From the NCBI GenBank assembly GCA_023229825.1, contig JALNYN010000001.1, positions 1-64,000 of the forward strand: a stretch of DNA of 64,000 bases. Reading direction: 5' to 3'. This document shows, piece by piece, positions 7,604 to 15,580 of the stretch; within the stretch, counting starts at the first letter, position 1, and each line of letters starts with the position of its first letter. A program made the position numbers and the translations under genes. The notes under the pieces were generated by a model. That model worked only from the letters and a program-made list of their open reading frames with translations, had not been told where the DNA came from and ran no database searches. The DNA comes from Minisyncoccota bacterium. GTDB lineage: Bacteria; Patescibacteriota; Minisyncoccia; Phycocordibacterales; CAIJYI01.

Positions 7604-7633
7604 TTGACAAAGTAACTATTTCCCCGTTACTAT
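7604..7633 (+). promoter_or_regulatory. Promoter of the sigma factor gene
   Basis: TTGACA, 18-nt spacer, TACTAT, about 28 nt before the ATG at 7662. Confidence 0.7.
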
Positions 7634-7661
7634 AGTAGTATTAAGCAGAAAGACACAAAAA

Positions 7662-8228
7662 ATGACTCCCGACCATCAAACCATGAAAGATGAGGACATT
7701 CTCCGACTTTCTTTGCAAAGCCCCGCCGTGTTTGAAGTGCTTGTTTCTCGCTATCAAGCTGCATTTTTGCGAAAGGCGCGCACGGTGCTTCGCAATAGCG
7801 AAGATTCCGAAGATGCCGTTCAGGAAACGTTCACGAAGATCTACTTGAACGCCGGCCGTTTCCAGCCGCAAGAGGGTGCGTCCTTCAGCTCGTGGGGGTA
7901 TAAGATCCTACTCAACACCTGCTACACGCTTCATCAGAAACGAAAAAAAGTATCCGGAAAACGCGTTTTTTTGGAAGACGAAATTTTCTATAATCTTCCA
8001 GGGAAAGAAAATGCCGGCATCGAAATGGAACTCCGAGATCTTGCCGCATCGCTTCTTTCAAATCTTCCCAAACAAATGAGCCGAGTATTGCATTTGCATT
8101 TCATTCTGGGCTATAAAGAGCAAGAGATCGCCGATATGGAAGGGGAGAGTTTGAGTGCCGTCAAAACCAGAGTCTTTCGAGCCAAACAAGCGATGAAAAA
8201 ACTGTACGCGGTACAACATGGAGAATAA
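7662..8228 (+). CDS. ECF-type RNA polymerase sigma factor
   Basis: 188 residues, typical for ECF (group 4) sigma factors. Region 2 covers about residues 10-85 with SEDAVQETFTKIY, the -10 recognition and core-binding helix. Region 4 (about 125-180) has the helix-turn-helix YKEQEIADMEGESLSAVKTR. Its role would be to direct RNA polymerase to a small regulon. Start at Met1; Met8 is an alternative. A good housekeeping-type promoter precedes it. The next gene, after a repeat element, encodes a small two-segment membrane protein that could be a partner, though it has no recognisable anti-sigma domain. A second sigma/membrane-protein pair lies at 46768-48073. Confidence 0.85.
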   Translation: MTPDHQTMKDEDILRLSLQSPAVFEVLVSRYQAAFLRKARTVLRNSEDSEDAVQETFTKIYLNAGRFQPQEGASFSSWGYKILLNTCYTLHQKRKKVSGKRVFLEDEIFYNLPGKENAGIEMELRDLAASLLSNLPKQMSRVLHLHFILGYKEQEIADMEGESLSAVKTRVFRAKQAMKKLYAVQHGE

Positions 8229-8242
8229 GCAATAAGCGGAAT

Positions 8243-8398
8243 CAAGGGCAGTCCTTAAAGAGGTGAGGAATGGGCAGGGACCCATTCCGCAAGACCTTCT
8301 TCTAATATTTTGTGAGGTACGAAACAAAATATTGAAAAGGTGTACAGCGTCTGTAAGATGGGAAGCATAGCGGAACGACGGGGAAAGGACTGCCCTTG
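8243..8398. repeat. Structured repeat element, copy A
   Basis: A 14-bp perfect outer stem (CAAGGGCAGTCCTT / AAGGACTGCCCTTG) encloses the conserved core at 8262-8356. In the core, GGAATGGG/CCCATTCC and AATATTTTGT/ACAAAATATT form two hairpins. Core copies B and C are at 15262 and 27156. Confidence 0.75.
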
Positions 8399-8438
8399 GT
8401 GGAGCGATTCGTAAATCATAAATCGTAAATCAAATAAT

Positions 8439-8768
8439 ATGACAAACCTAACAAAAAGAATAATGCGCCGAGTCCGCACCATCTATATCTTGCGCCAAAT
8501 ATTTTCCCCCACCTCCATGAAGATCGTCATGCTTTTTGCCGTTCTCAAAGAATCTTTTTCAGTGGTTTCCGTGCCGAACGTTTTGGCTAACTCTCCGTCT
8601 TTGCTCAACCCCATCGCCAGCTACCAATTTTTTACCAGCGCCTTTTTAAACACCGAACTTGTCGTTCGCATACTCCTCGTCGCCACTCTGGCGCTCACCC
8701 TCTGGCTCATCCGCGACCTGTTATCAAAACCATCAGTATTCGGCTATCAAAACCTCAAGAAGATCTAG
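8439..8768 (+). CDS. Small membrane protein downstream of the sigma factor
   Basis: 109 residues with a basic N-terminus (MTNLTKRIMRRVRT) and two hydrophobic segments, about 24-48 (weaker) and 72-92. The C-terminus, about 17 residues, ends QNLKKI. It has no Cys and no known motif. Co-direction with the sigma gene suggests but does not prove a functional link, because repeat element A (156 nt) lies between them. I do not recognise the family. Confidence 0.55.
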   Translation: MTNLTKRIMRRVRTIYILRQIFSPTSMKIVMLFAVLKESFSVVSVPNVLANSPSLLNPIASYQFFTSAFLNTELVVRILLVATLALTLWLIRDLLSKPSVFGYQNLKKI

Positions 8769-8781
8769 ACCTTCTATTCTC

Positions 8782-8838
8782 GCCGGTTCATGATGGAACC
8801 GGCAAAAAACGCTTTAAATTAAAGCGTTTTTTTGTTCG
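8782..8838. terminator. Double convergent terminator
   Basis: GCCGGTTC / GAACCGGC, then AAAACGCTTT / AAAGCGTTTT with T-runs. It separates the membrane protein gene from recA. Confidence 0.75.
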
Positions 8839-8844
8839 TCGTTA

Positions 8845-8909
8845 AGCTAAAACCTAACACCTTCCGCCAGTGGGCGGATCCTCCCGCTGGAGGAAAAACC
8901 TAAAACCTC
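8845..8909. repeat. TTTTAGGTGTTAG-type repeat, left of recA
   Basis: AGCTAAAACCTAACACC and AACCTAAAACCTCG. An inverted partner lies on the other side of recA (10051-10137). Confidence 0.6.
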
Positions 8910-8911
8910 GT

Positions 8912-9973
8912 CTAAAGTCCTTCATCCATCATATTTCTCGCATTCGTCGCCTCTTCTTCCATTTTTTGCATTATCGCTTTGAGAATTTCGTCGGCAACCT
9001 TTTTGTTCGCCTTATCTCGCAGGAATAGGCGGGTCGCATCATATCCGCGGCCGAGCGCGATGTCGCCGTATTTATATGAGGAGCCGGATTTTTGAAGTAC
9101 CTCATACTTTTCGCCGAGCGCAATGATCTCACCCTGTTTGGAAATGCCCTCATTGTACATGATATCGAATTCCGTCTGTCGGAAGGGAGCCGCTACCTTG
9201 TTTTTCACAACCTTCACGCGCGTGCGATTTCCCATAACCTCATCGCCTTTCTTTATTTGAGCGATACGTCGAATATCGAGGCGTACCGAAGTGTAGAACT
9301 TGAGCGCTTTGCCTCCGGGGGTTGTTTCGGGATTGCCGAACATGACGCCGATCTGCATGCGGATCTGATTGATGAAAATAACCAGCCCTTTGCTCTTGTC
9401 GACGATCGCGGTTAGTTTTCTGAGCGCCTGCGACATAAGGCGTGCCTGTTTACCCACGTGATGTGCGCCCATTTCGCCTTCGATCTCATCTTTCGGGGTT
9501 AATGCCGCTACGGAGTCGACGACGATGACGTCGATCTTTCCTGATCGAACGAGGCTTTCCGTAATTTCGAGCGCCTGTTCGCCGGTATCGGGCTGCGAAA
9601 CCAAAAGATCGTTAATATTTACTCCAAGGCGCCGCGCATATTCCGGATCGAGCGCGTGTTCCGCGTCGATAAACGCGCAGATCCCGCCGCGTTTTTGCGC
9701 CTCGGCAATGACGTGAAGGGAAAGGGTAGTCTTACCCGAAGATTCCGGTCCGAATATTTCGATAATGCGTCCTCGCGGAAGTCCTCCGATGCCGAGCGCA
9801 TGATCGAGTCCGATCGAGCCGGTCGGGATCGCATCGATCCCCGTCTTCGGTTTGTCGCCGAGTTTCATGATCGCTCCTTCGCCGAATTTTGTCTGAATAG
9901 CTTTGATCGCCGCATCAACTCCGTCATTGACATTTGACCCTCTTTTTTCAGACTCATCTTTCTTTTTCGCCAT
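8912..9973 (-). CDS. recA: RecA recombinase
   Basis: 353 residues, the normal RecA length. RecA forms ATP-dependent filaments on single-stranded DNA for strand exchange and SOS activation. Walker A GPESSGKT is at residues 75-82 and Walker B is [12 protein letters not shown]. Loop 1/2 motifs ([20 protein letters not shown] and [19 protein letters not shown]) are intact. The C-terminal tail is acidic ([16 protein letters not shown]), as in other RecAs. It starts at MAKKKDE after AGAGAAATATT. Inverted TTTTAGGTGTTAG-type repeats flank the gene. The nearest upstream neighbours on the same strand are the Ig-like protein and FtsK. Confidence 0.97.
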   Translation of the reverse strand: MAKKKDESEKRGSNVNDGVDAAIKAIQTKFGEGAIMKLGDKPKTGIDAIPTGSIGLDHALGIGGLPRGRIIEIFGPESSGKTTLSLHVIAEAQKRGGICAFIDAEHALDPEYARRLGVNINDLLVSQPDTGEQALEITESLVRSGKIDVIVVDSVAALTPKDEIEGEMGAHHVGKQARLMSQALRKLTAIVDKSKGLVIFINQIRMQIGVMFGNPETTPGGKALKFYTSVRLDIRRIAQIKKGDEVMGNRTRVKVVKNKVAAPFRQTEFDIMYNEGISKQGEIIALGEKYEVLQKSGSSYKYGDIALGRGYDATRLFLRDKANKKVADEILKAIMQKMEEEATNARNMMDEGL

Positions 9974-10050
9974 AATATTTCTCTTATTAATTTTTATTAA
10001 TTATCGTTTCAGTTTGTTCAGTGAGAAACTCCCCGCTTTCAGTTCAAAAA

Positions 10051-10137
10051 GGTTTTAGGTTTCAGCTGTTAGGTTTTAGCTTTTTGACGGCCGTCCGTCG
10101 TGAAGCTAACACCTAAAACCTGACAGCTAAAACCTCG
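10051..10137. repeat. TTTTAGGTGTTAG-type repeat, right of recA
   Basis: GGTTTTAGG..TGTTAGGTTTTAGCT and its inverted counterpart AGCTAACACCTAAAACC..AGCTAAAACC within 87 bp, so it can form a long hairpin. Confidence 0.65.
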
Positions 10138-10146
10138 TTTAACGCG

Positions 10147-10530
10147 TTATAAACTTGATGAACTTTTAACTTGCTGCGCGTCGTTGTCGTAGACGACACG
10201 CAGCACTTGTTTATTTTCCCTCGCGAACCGATCCGTCGCTCGGACCTCTATTATATTGACTCCCGGCTGCAAAAGCAATTTTTCCCCCCAAATTCCGTCT
10301 TTATCCGTAAAGATCTTTCTTCCGTCAAGATTAAGAAAAGAAAGGTTCTTGGACGTTCCTCCAACCTCTATCAGGGCGGAAGCGAACATTTCTCCGTTTT
10401 TCGGCGTCGTGATGGACAAAACGGGTCCTTCCAGAAAGTCTTTTGTCCGAAAATATCCATACCCCAAAACAACGCTCGTGAGAACGACCGCGCTCGCCGC
10501 TGCCAATGTCTTTTTAGCTGTTGTTTGCAT
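10147..10530 (-). CDS. Membrane-anchored Ig-like domain protein
   Basis: 127 residues. A short basic N-terminus and one membrane segment (about 8-27) put a single beta-sandwich outside. The domain runs from PVLSITTPKNGEMF to QVLRVVYDND, with a GG.. core and the segment PGVNIIEVRATD typical of bacterial Ig-like/glucodextranase B-like folds. It ends in a Ser-rich tail. Such domains are common surface-protein modules; no partner can be named. It lies between recA and the GxxExxY unit on the same strand. Its start codon sits at the edge of an iteron cluster. Confidence 0.65.
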   Translation of the reverse strand: MQTTAKKTLAAASAVVLTSVVLGYGYFRTKDFLEGPVLSITTPKNGEMFASALIEVGGTSKNLSFLNLDGRKIFTDKDGIWGEKLLLQPGVNIIEVRATDRFARENKQVLRVVYDNDAQQVKSSSSL

Positions 10531-10585
10531 ATACGAATAAATACCAATATGCGAATGAGTACGAATATACTAATGGATACGAATG
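10530..10585. repeat. Iteron cluster, left boundary of the GxxExxY unit
   Basis: Units of AATACCAATATGCGAATGAG type. The inverted partner is at 10968-11019, with about 33 of 37 positions shared by eye. It overlaps the C-terminal codons of the GxxExxY gene. Confidence 0.65.
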
Positions 10586-11001
10586 TTTGCTTTTTTGTCT
10601 TTATAATTATCTATCCTTACGATTCGTATCGGGCGTAAATATTTTTTCCTGAAGTTTACCAGTAAACCTAATTTTAGGAGGGAAGATTGCAAGTAATTTT
10701 GAATTTGCCGGTAATCATCGGGGGTTATGTCAATTTTTGCCTTGAGCTCCAAAATAATTTTTTCGTCAACGATGAAGTCTGCGATATTTCCGGAGCTTGC
10801 CATAGACTGCTCTCTTTTATAAGGAATTTTTATTTCTTTTAACTTTATTTCTATCAGATCTCCGTACTGTTTTTCTCTCGCGAACATCCCCAACTCGTTA
10901 TGAACGGAAAAAAGAATACCGGTGAGCACATACGAAAGCTCCGGGTAAATGATCTTTTCCGGAGTCGTCGTATTCGTATTCATTCGCATATTGGTACTCA
11001 T
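10570..11001 (-). CDS. GxxExxY family protein (PD-(D/E)XK nuclease-like)
   Basis: 143 residues. The name motif is slightly altered: GMFAREKQYGDLIEI. Other family marks are ADFIVDEKIILELKA, with the D...ExK nuclease-like signature, and QIQNYLQSSLLKLGLLVNF. Proteins of this family are widespread and their function is unclear; a nuclease activity is inferred from the fold only. Both ends are unusual: the N-terminus (MSTNMRMNTNTTT) and C-terminus (KANIRIH) are translated iteron repeat. The gene and repeats together make a 490-bp unit with inverted ends between ftsK and the Ig-like gene. Later Met codons are possible starts. Confidence 0.75.
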   Translation of the reverse strand: MSTNMRMNTNTTTPEKIIYPELSYVLTGILFSVHNELGMFAREKQYGDLIEIKLKEIKIPYKREQSMASSGNIADFIVDEKIILELKAKIDITPDDYRQIQNYLQSSLLKLGLLVNFRKKYLRPIRIVRIDNYKDKKANIRIH

Positions 11002-11019
11002 TCGTATATTGGTATTTAT
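10968..11019. repeat. Iteron cluster, right boundary of the GxxExxY unit
   Basis: Inverted copy of 10530-10585. It encodes the first residues of the GxxExxY protein and ends at the ftsK stop codon. Confidence 0.65.
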
Positions 11020-13481
11020 AGTTTCATCCCATCCCCTCGGCTTGTGATCTTTTCTTCCAGAGGCACCTCAATATCTTCATCGGACGGAACTTCGTCTTCT
11101 TCTACCATGTCTTCCTCGCTGATGCCGAAGTCATCCATTCCGGGTTTAATGAGCACCTCGCGTCCTTTTGAACCGTTTGACGGTCCCACCACGCCCATTT
11201 CTTCAAGAATATCTATCAGTTTGGCTGCTCGCGAATAACCCACTCCGAGTTTTCTTTGGAGATATGAGGTCGATGCCTTCTGCGACGAAATTATTTCCGC
11301 ACGCGCTTTTTCCACCAATTCATCATCTTCATTGCTTTCCATTCCTGTGGAGTTATTCGGGTCCGAGCGCACCACGATCTCATCTATATTAATAGTATCG
11401 TACACCTCGTCCTGATGCTTGTCGGTAAGATAATTTACCACCTTTTTTATCTCGTCCATGGAAATAAAAGGGGACTGAAGACGGATGGGGTTCGGAAGTT
11501 CTCCTGTCATATAGAGCATGTCGCCCGCTCCGAGGAGTTTTTCCGCGCCCCCCATATCGAGGATCGTGCGGGAATCGATGTTGGAAATAACACGCATGGC
11601 GATACGGGTCGGAATGTTCGCTTTGATAAGGCCGGTGATGACGTCGACGGATGGCCTCTGGGTCGCAATGATCAAATGAATTCCCGCCGCGCGTCCAAGC
11701 TGTGCCAATCTCACGATAGAACTCTCGAGTTCTCGCGGATAGGTAGACATGAGATCGGAAAGTTCGTCGATCACGATGACGTAGTAGGGCATTCTTTCCG
11801 GCACTTTTTCCGTTGATTTCTTTTCTTCGGCCATCTCGGCTTCTTTCTCGATATCTTCCTGTGGAATCCCTGTCACTTTGAGCTTTTCTTTTTTATCGTC
11901 GCTGGCATCTTCGATTTTTTTCAGATACGGGTTCAGTACCTTTTTATGGTAGTCGCCGATACTCTGCAATTTGAGACCTTCGAGGACATCATACCTTCGA
12001 TCCATTTCTTTGACCGCCCATCCGAGTGCCTGGATCGCTTTTCGCGCATGCGTGATGACGTGCGGAGTAGCGAGGTGGGGAATACCGTTGTAAGCGGGAA
12101 GCTCGACGCGTTTTGCATCGACGAGAATGAGGCGGAGATTTTCCGGCGGGTTGCGGTAGAGGAGAGAAACGATCATCGCGTGCACCATGACTGACTTTCC
12201 TGATCCGGTTGTTCCGGCGACGAGAAGGTGAGGCATGCCGCCGAGATTGCCGTAATGTAATTTTCCGACAATACTTTTGCCAAGCGAAAGGAAAAGCGGT
12301 TTCGTCGCTCCGATGAAATCAGCTCCGGAGAGAAGGGAAAGCATGCCGACAGTCGTCTTGGTGTGGTTCGGTATCTCGACTCCGACGAGCGAAGTTCCCG
12401 GTATCGGCGCTTCGATACGAACGGGGTGCGCCGCGAGCGCGAGAGAAAGTTCATTTTGCAAATTTACGATCTTATTCAATTTCACTCCTTCGGCCGGCTT
12501 GAGAGAATATCTCGTCACCGACGGACCGACGGATATCTCATCCATCTCAACCATGATCTGAAACTGTTGGAGCGTTCGTTTTATCGTATTGGCATTTCCC
12601 TTGATATCGCCGACGCCGGGTTTGCCCTTGTCGCCTTCGAGAAGCGAGAGCGGGGGAGGGATGAATGTTCGAGTAATGAGGTTCGCTTTTGCCGCCTCCA
12701 TCTTCGCGCGCTCTTTTTCTTTCTCGTCTTCTTTTGTTGTATCCTTCTTCTTTCCGATCCCAAACATTCCGGTCTTCTCCTTTTTTTCACCTTCAGTTTC
12801 CGACACAGGAAACGGTTCGTTCGTCGCCGGCGCTGCAGTAAATTCTTCCGTTGCAACTTTGTCGCCGGACGGGGTTTCCAACCCCGTCCGCGACATTTCG
12901 TCCGTCGACATTTCCGATATCGCTTTCGCATCTTCCTCTTCCTTTTTCTTAAACAAAAGATCCTTCAGCGCCAAGAAGTGTTCCATGCGCGGGGCCGCAT
13001 CAAAAAGAATTATGAACGAAACGATAAGAAGAGCGAAGAGAGCAAGACCGCTGAAGTAAACATCGAAAAGTTTTATGAAAGGGTAGGCAAACATTTCACC
13101 GAGAAATCCGCCCGACTTATCCCAAGGTAAAAAAGAAAGAAGGCCGAGTCCCGAGAAAACGAAAAGGATCGAACCGAGAGCGCTGCGAAGAGCAAGATTA
13201 GCCTTGGCGATCTTAAGATAGGAAATTCCGAGCATGACAAACAAAACAGGCAGCAGGAAAAAACCGGCTCCGAGGAGAGTTTTCAATGAGGAATATATCG
13301 TCTTTCCCGCAACGCCGGCCATAGAAAGCGGTGCCAAGATAAAGAGCATCGCAAGAAGGAAAAAGAAAATCGCAATAGCGGTAGAAATGACGCCCTCGCT
13401 GAAGATCGGCTCTTTGATCTCTTCAACTTCCAATTTTTTAGAAAACTTATTTTTATCAAATTTTTTCTTCTTCATACCCAT
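11016..13481 (-). CDS. ftsK: DNA translocase FtsK/SpoIIIE
   Basis: 821 residues. Four N-terminal membrane segments (about 30-165) are followed by a charged linker (about 180-290) and the alpha/beta motor with Walker A GTTGSGKS (423-430) and Walker B YVIVIDELSDL. A winged-helix gamma domain (about 715-785, SYLQRKLGVGYSRAAKLIDILE) would read KOPS-like sites. It pumps chromosome ends through the division septum. A Lys/Glu-rich insertion interrupts the motor after LNPYLKKIED. A palindromic repeat (12861-12909) lies in frame in the linker, giving DEMSRTGLETPSGD. Start at MGMKKKK; Met3 is possible. Confidence 0.95.
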   Translation of the reverse strand: MGMKKKKFDKNKFSKKLEVEEIKEPIFSEGVISTAIAIFFFLLAMLFILAPLSMAGVAGKTIYSSLKTLLGAGFFLLPVLFVMLGISYLKIAKANLALRSALGSILFVFSGLGLLSFLPWDKSGGFLGEMFAYPFIKLFDVYFSGLALFALLIVSFIILFDAAPRMEHFLALKDLLFKKKEEEDAKAISEMSTDEMSRTGLETPSGDKVATEEFTAAPATNEPFPVSETEGEKKEKTGMFGIGKKKDTTKEDEKEKERAKMEAAKANLITRTFIPPPLSLLEGDKGKPGVGDIKGNANTIKRTLQQFQIMVEMDEISVGPSVTRYSLKPAEGVKLNKIVNLQNELSLALAAHPVRIEAPIPGTSLVGVEIPNHTKTTVGMLSLLSGADFIGATKPLFLSLGKSIVGKLHYGNLGGMPHLLVAGTTGSGKSVMVHAMIVSLLYRNPPENLRLILVDAKRVELPAYNGIPHLATPHVITHARKAIQALGWAVKEMDRRYDVLEGLKLQSIGDYHKKVLNPYLKKIEDASDDKKEKLKVTGIPQEDIEKEAEMAEEKKSTEKVPERMPYYVIVIDELSDLMSTYPRELESSIVRLAQLGRAAGIHLIIATQRPSVDVITGLIKANIPTRIAMRVISNIDSRTILDMGGAEKLLGAGDMLYMTGELPNPIRLQSPFISMDEIKKVVNYLTDKHQDEVYDTINIDEIVVRSDPNNSTGMESNEDDELVEKARAEIISSQKASTSYLQRKLGVGYSRAAKLIDILEEMGVVGPSNGSKGREVLIKPGMDDFGISEEDMVEEDEVPSDEDIEVPLEEKITSRGDGMKL
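12861..12909. repeat. GACGGGGT palindrome inside ftsK
   Basis: GTCGCCGGACGGGG, loop, CCCCGTCCGCGAC, followed by TTTCGTCCGTCGAC. It matches intergenic copies at 14881, 15247, 27143, 42369, 42459 and 42639 and the copy inside 13867-14808. It stays in frame in the FtsK linker. Confidence 0.75.
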
Positions 13482-13644
13482 TATAATATCACATTATCGA
13501 GACACAATCACCCTGTGAAAAATCGACATTCATGCTAAATTTCACCCGATCCAAATAAAGAATTTCGCGAAAAATTTCAAATTTCCAATATCCAATTTCC
13601 AAAACGACGACGGTTTTGTCGGATTTAAAAAGGTGGTGTCTCTC

Positions 13645-13741
13645 ACTTTGGTAGAAATTGCGGACATAGGTCTTTCCTTAAGGAGGAACGCAACGCAGTG
13701 AAGTGACGGGGAAAGGAGAGACCTAGGGTAGCAATTTTGGT
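13645..13741. repeat. Structured palindromic element in the ftsK upstream gap
   Basis: Nested stems AAATTGC/GCAATTT and AGGTCT/AGACCT. The inner part GAACG...GACGGGGAAAGGA is shared with the 3' part of repeat element A (8370-8390). The 13482-13866 gap otherwise holds only the promoter at 13800. Confidence 0.5.
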
Positions 13742-13799
13742 CAGCCATATAAAGTTCCAATGATTATCTTGCGTATATGATTAAGTCCTTTATCTGTCC

Positions 13800-13827
13800 T
13801 TGACAAAATTTAGCAACGTAGTATAAT
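13800..13827 (+). promoter_or_regulatory. Promoter of the winged-helix protein gene
   Basis: TTGACA, 16-nt spacer, TATAAT, about 39 nt before ATG 13867. Confidence 0.7.
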
Positions 13828-13866
13828 GGACATACAGCCAATAAAGGGCAAAACTCAATAAAAGAC

Positions 13867-14808
13867 ATGGAAAACCAAAAAGACACAACCCAAAAACAAG
13901 GTGGACAAATTCAAGGACAGCTCACGCAGGCCCATAATACGGTCAATGTCCTTAAAAGTGTTAACGACTTTGATGAGATCAACCAAGAGATCTCATACTC
14001 CTTTCTTTGTAAAAAAACAGAGAAACTTGCGACGGCGCTCTACCTCATCACCGGCTTTTTATCGGACAATGAACCGATCAAATGGAGTGTTCGAAGTTCC
14101 GGTCTTTCCGTCCTTTCCGATGTCACCGACCTCGGAAATTCCGTTGTGTCTGAAATGTCCCAGAAAGTGAAAAAAATAATGTCCGACATCGAGAAGACCG
14201 TATCTCTCCTCGAGATCGCCGCGACCGCCGGGTTTGTCTCTGAAATGAACCTCGCCATCTTAAGAGAGGAATATCTTTCTCTCGTCCAAACGCTCGCGGC
14301 AAGAAAGAGAGGAGGGCTTCAGGAAAGTTTCGTTTTTTCCCGAGACTTCTTTTCCGTGCGAGGAATTCCAAGAAAGGAAAACGAAGAAATTTATAAAGGA
14401 CATATAAAGGACACAACATCACCACAACCCGTTCGTCCGTCGCCGGGCCGGGTCTCCGACCCCGTCCGAAACGTTTCGTCCGTAACTCGTCCGTCGGATT
14501 TTTCGACACCCTCGCAGATGCCCACACTTACGTCCGTTGGAAGTGGAAAAGTATTAACGGACACTTCAAACACCGTGGGGATAACTAATGCCACTCCAAA
14601 GAAGCTGGAAAAAGAATCCCGAAAAGAAACCATCATCAGCCTTATTCGGTCGAAGGGTCCGGGAGGTGAACTCTCAATCAAAGACATAACCGCGCACTTC
14701 ACCGACTGCGGAGAAAAAACAATTCAAAGGGAGCTCGCCGCCTTGGTCGCAGAAAAAGTCCTAAAGAAAACCGGCGACCGAAGATGGAGCAAGTACTCCC
14801 TCGTCTAA
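13867..14808 (+). CDS. Protein with C-terminal winged-helix domain
   Basis: 313 residues, soluble. It has a Gln/Thr-rich start and a helical domain (about 35-150) with repeated heptad-like spacing. The Ser/Thr/Pro-rich linker (about 175-235) is partly encoded by a palindromic repeat (PSPGRVSDPVRNVSSV). The C-terminal winged helix-turn-helix (about 245-313) reads ELSIKDITAHF..GEKTIQRELAAL then a wing, TGDRRWSKY. DNA binding is likely; regulon and signal are unknown. It is a single gene with its own promoter. The repeat-encoded linker shows that the element is tolerated between domains. No better family name can be given. Confidence 0.7.
   Translation: MENQKDTTQKQGGQIQGQLTQAHNTVNVLKSVNDFDEINQEISYSFLCKKTEKLATALYLITGFLSDNEPIKWSVRSSGLSVLSDVTDLGNSVVSEMSQKVKKIMSDIEKTVSLLEIAATAGFVSEMNLAILREEYLSLVQTLAARKRGGLQESFVFSRDFFSVRGIPRKENEEIYKGHIKDTTSPQPVRPSPGRVSDPVRNVSSVTRPSDFSTPSQMPTLTSVGSGKVLTDTSNTVGITNATPKKLEKESRKETIISLIRSKGPGGELSIKDITAHFTDCGEKTIQRELAALVAEKVLKKTGDRRWSKYSLV
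14431..14493. repeat. GACGGGGT palindrome inside the winged-helix gene
   Basis: CGTCGCCGGGCCGGGTCTCC.. ACCCCGTCCGAAACG, in frame within 13867-14808. It is the same family as 12861-12909 but in the opposite orientation relative to the gene. Confidence 0.75.
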
Positions 14809-14820
14809 AGGACACAACGA

Positions 14821-14960
14821 AGTATCAGGGAAAAGTATCAGTATCAGGACCGTTAACGAAATGCACCACAAGACCATTTCGCCGTACGCGGGTCTCCGAC
14901 CCCGTCCGAAACGTTTTGTCCGTCGTCCCCGATACTGATACTCTCCCCTGATACTCGTTC
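14821..14960. repeat. TATCAG inverted repeat pair around a GACGGGGT palindrome
   Basis: GGGAAAAGTATCAGTATCAGG (14828 on) and its inverse GATACTGATACTC..CCTGATACTC (14932-14960) flank the palindrome at 14881-14927. Another copy of the TATCAG unit is at 31684. Confidence 0.65.
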
Positions 14961-15068
14961 GTTCTCCTTCATTTCTCCTTAACAAAACATCCCAAAAATG
15001 CACCTAAAGACCATTTAAATGCGTATTTATCAATAGGTATTTGAGGGCGTCGCGTTCATTAAAACATC

Positions 15069-15097
15069 TTGACTTTCAACCTCGAAAATGCGATACT
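15069..15097 (+). promoter_or_regulatory. Orphan promoter
   Basis: TTGACT, 17-nt spacer, GATACT. No ORF follows closely. Confidence 0.4.
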
Positions 15098-15103
15098 CTA
15101 TGG

Positions 15104-15180
15104 TACTGCATTATGGGTTAGTGCGGGCAGCTTGCAGGGTGTTAATTCATCCCGCTAAGTGGAAAAATAAATTTTTGAAA
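15104..15180 (+). ncRNA. Candidate small RNA (unassigned)
   Basis: Expected transcript from the promoter at 15069. It contains a hairpin TTAGTGCGGG ... CCCGCTAA followed by an A/T-rich tract. It matches no RNA family I know. The evidence is a promoter plus one stem only. Confidence 0.25.
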
Positions 15181-15246
15181 TCTGAATTCGTCGTCGTCCC
15201 TCCTCCCTCTCTTTAGAGGGGAGGATTGAGGTGGGGTGTCGTCGTA

Positions 15247-15387
15247 TCGTCGCCGGACGCGGGTGAGGAATGGGATGGGACCCATTCCGTAAAACCTTCT
15301 TCTAATATTTTGTGAGGAACGAAACAAAATATTGAAAAGGTGTACTGCTCCTGTAAGGAGGGCGACCCCGTCCGAAACGTTTCGTCG
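15247..15387. repeat. Structured repeat element, copy B
   Basis: Core 15262-15362 is near-identical to copies at 8262 and 27156. It sits inside a GACGGGG-type outer stem (CGGACGCGGGT / ACCCCGTCCG), so the core replaces the usual short loop of that palindrome. Confidence 0.75.
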
Positions 15388-15393
15388 CCACCC

Positions 15394-15424
15394 GTCATTC
15401 CGGCCCACGAGCCGGAATCCACGT
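15394..15424. repeat. GTCATTCC palindromic repeat, half copy 3
   Basis: GTCATTCCGGCCCACGAGCC then GGAATCCACG, only the left half of the double palindrome. Confidence 0.7.
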
Positions 15425-15545
15425 CTCGTCGCGCGGAACGAATCGCATCAAATTTTTCGCACCTCCAATGTGGAGAAACGAAAAATTCTTGCGCTTCAAA
15501 GAATTCAAAAATAATATTTCATTCACAAGTTATCCACATTTTCTT

Positions 15546-15574
15546 TTGCAGTGTATTTACGCAAGTAATATAAT
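15546..15574 (+). promoter_or_regulatory. Promoter of the S-layer-like gene
   Basis: TTGCAG, 17-nt spacer, TATAAT. The start of transcription is expected near 15581, giving a leader of about 434 nt before ATG 16015. Confidence 0.65.
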
Positions 15575-15580
15575 TGAGTA

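Noticed and set aside
8058..8327. Similar short minus-strand frames at 8058, 8255, 15142, 15213 and 27065
   Set aside because: Their similarity comes from the shared structured repeat, not from protein conservation; the frames shift and truncate differently in each copy.
12363..13130. 255-codon plus-strand frame opposite ftsK
   Set aside because: Arg/Phe-rich shadow of the FtsK linker and membrane region; no ribosome site.
13542..13760. 72-codon minus-strand frame upstream of ftsK
   Set aside because: Covers the palindromic element at 13645-13741; no ribosome site and Ser/Leu-rich repeat translation.
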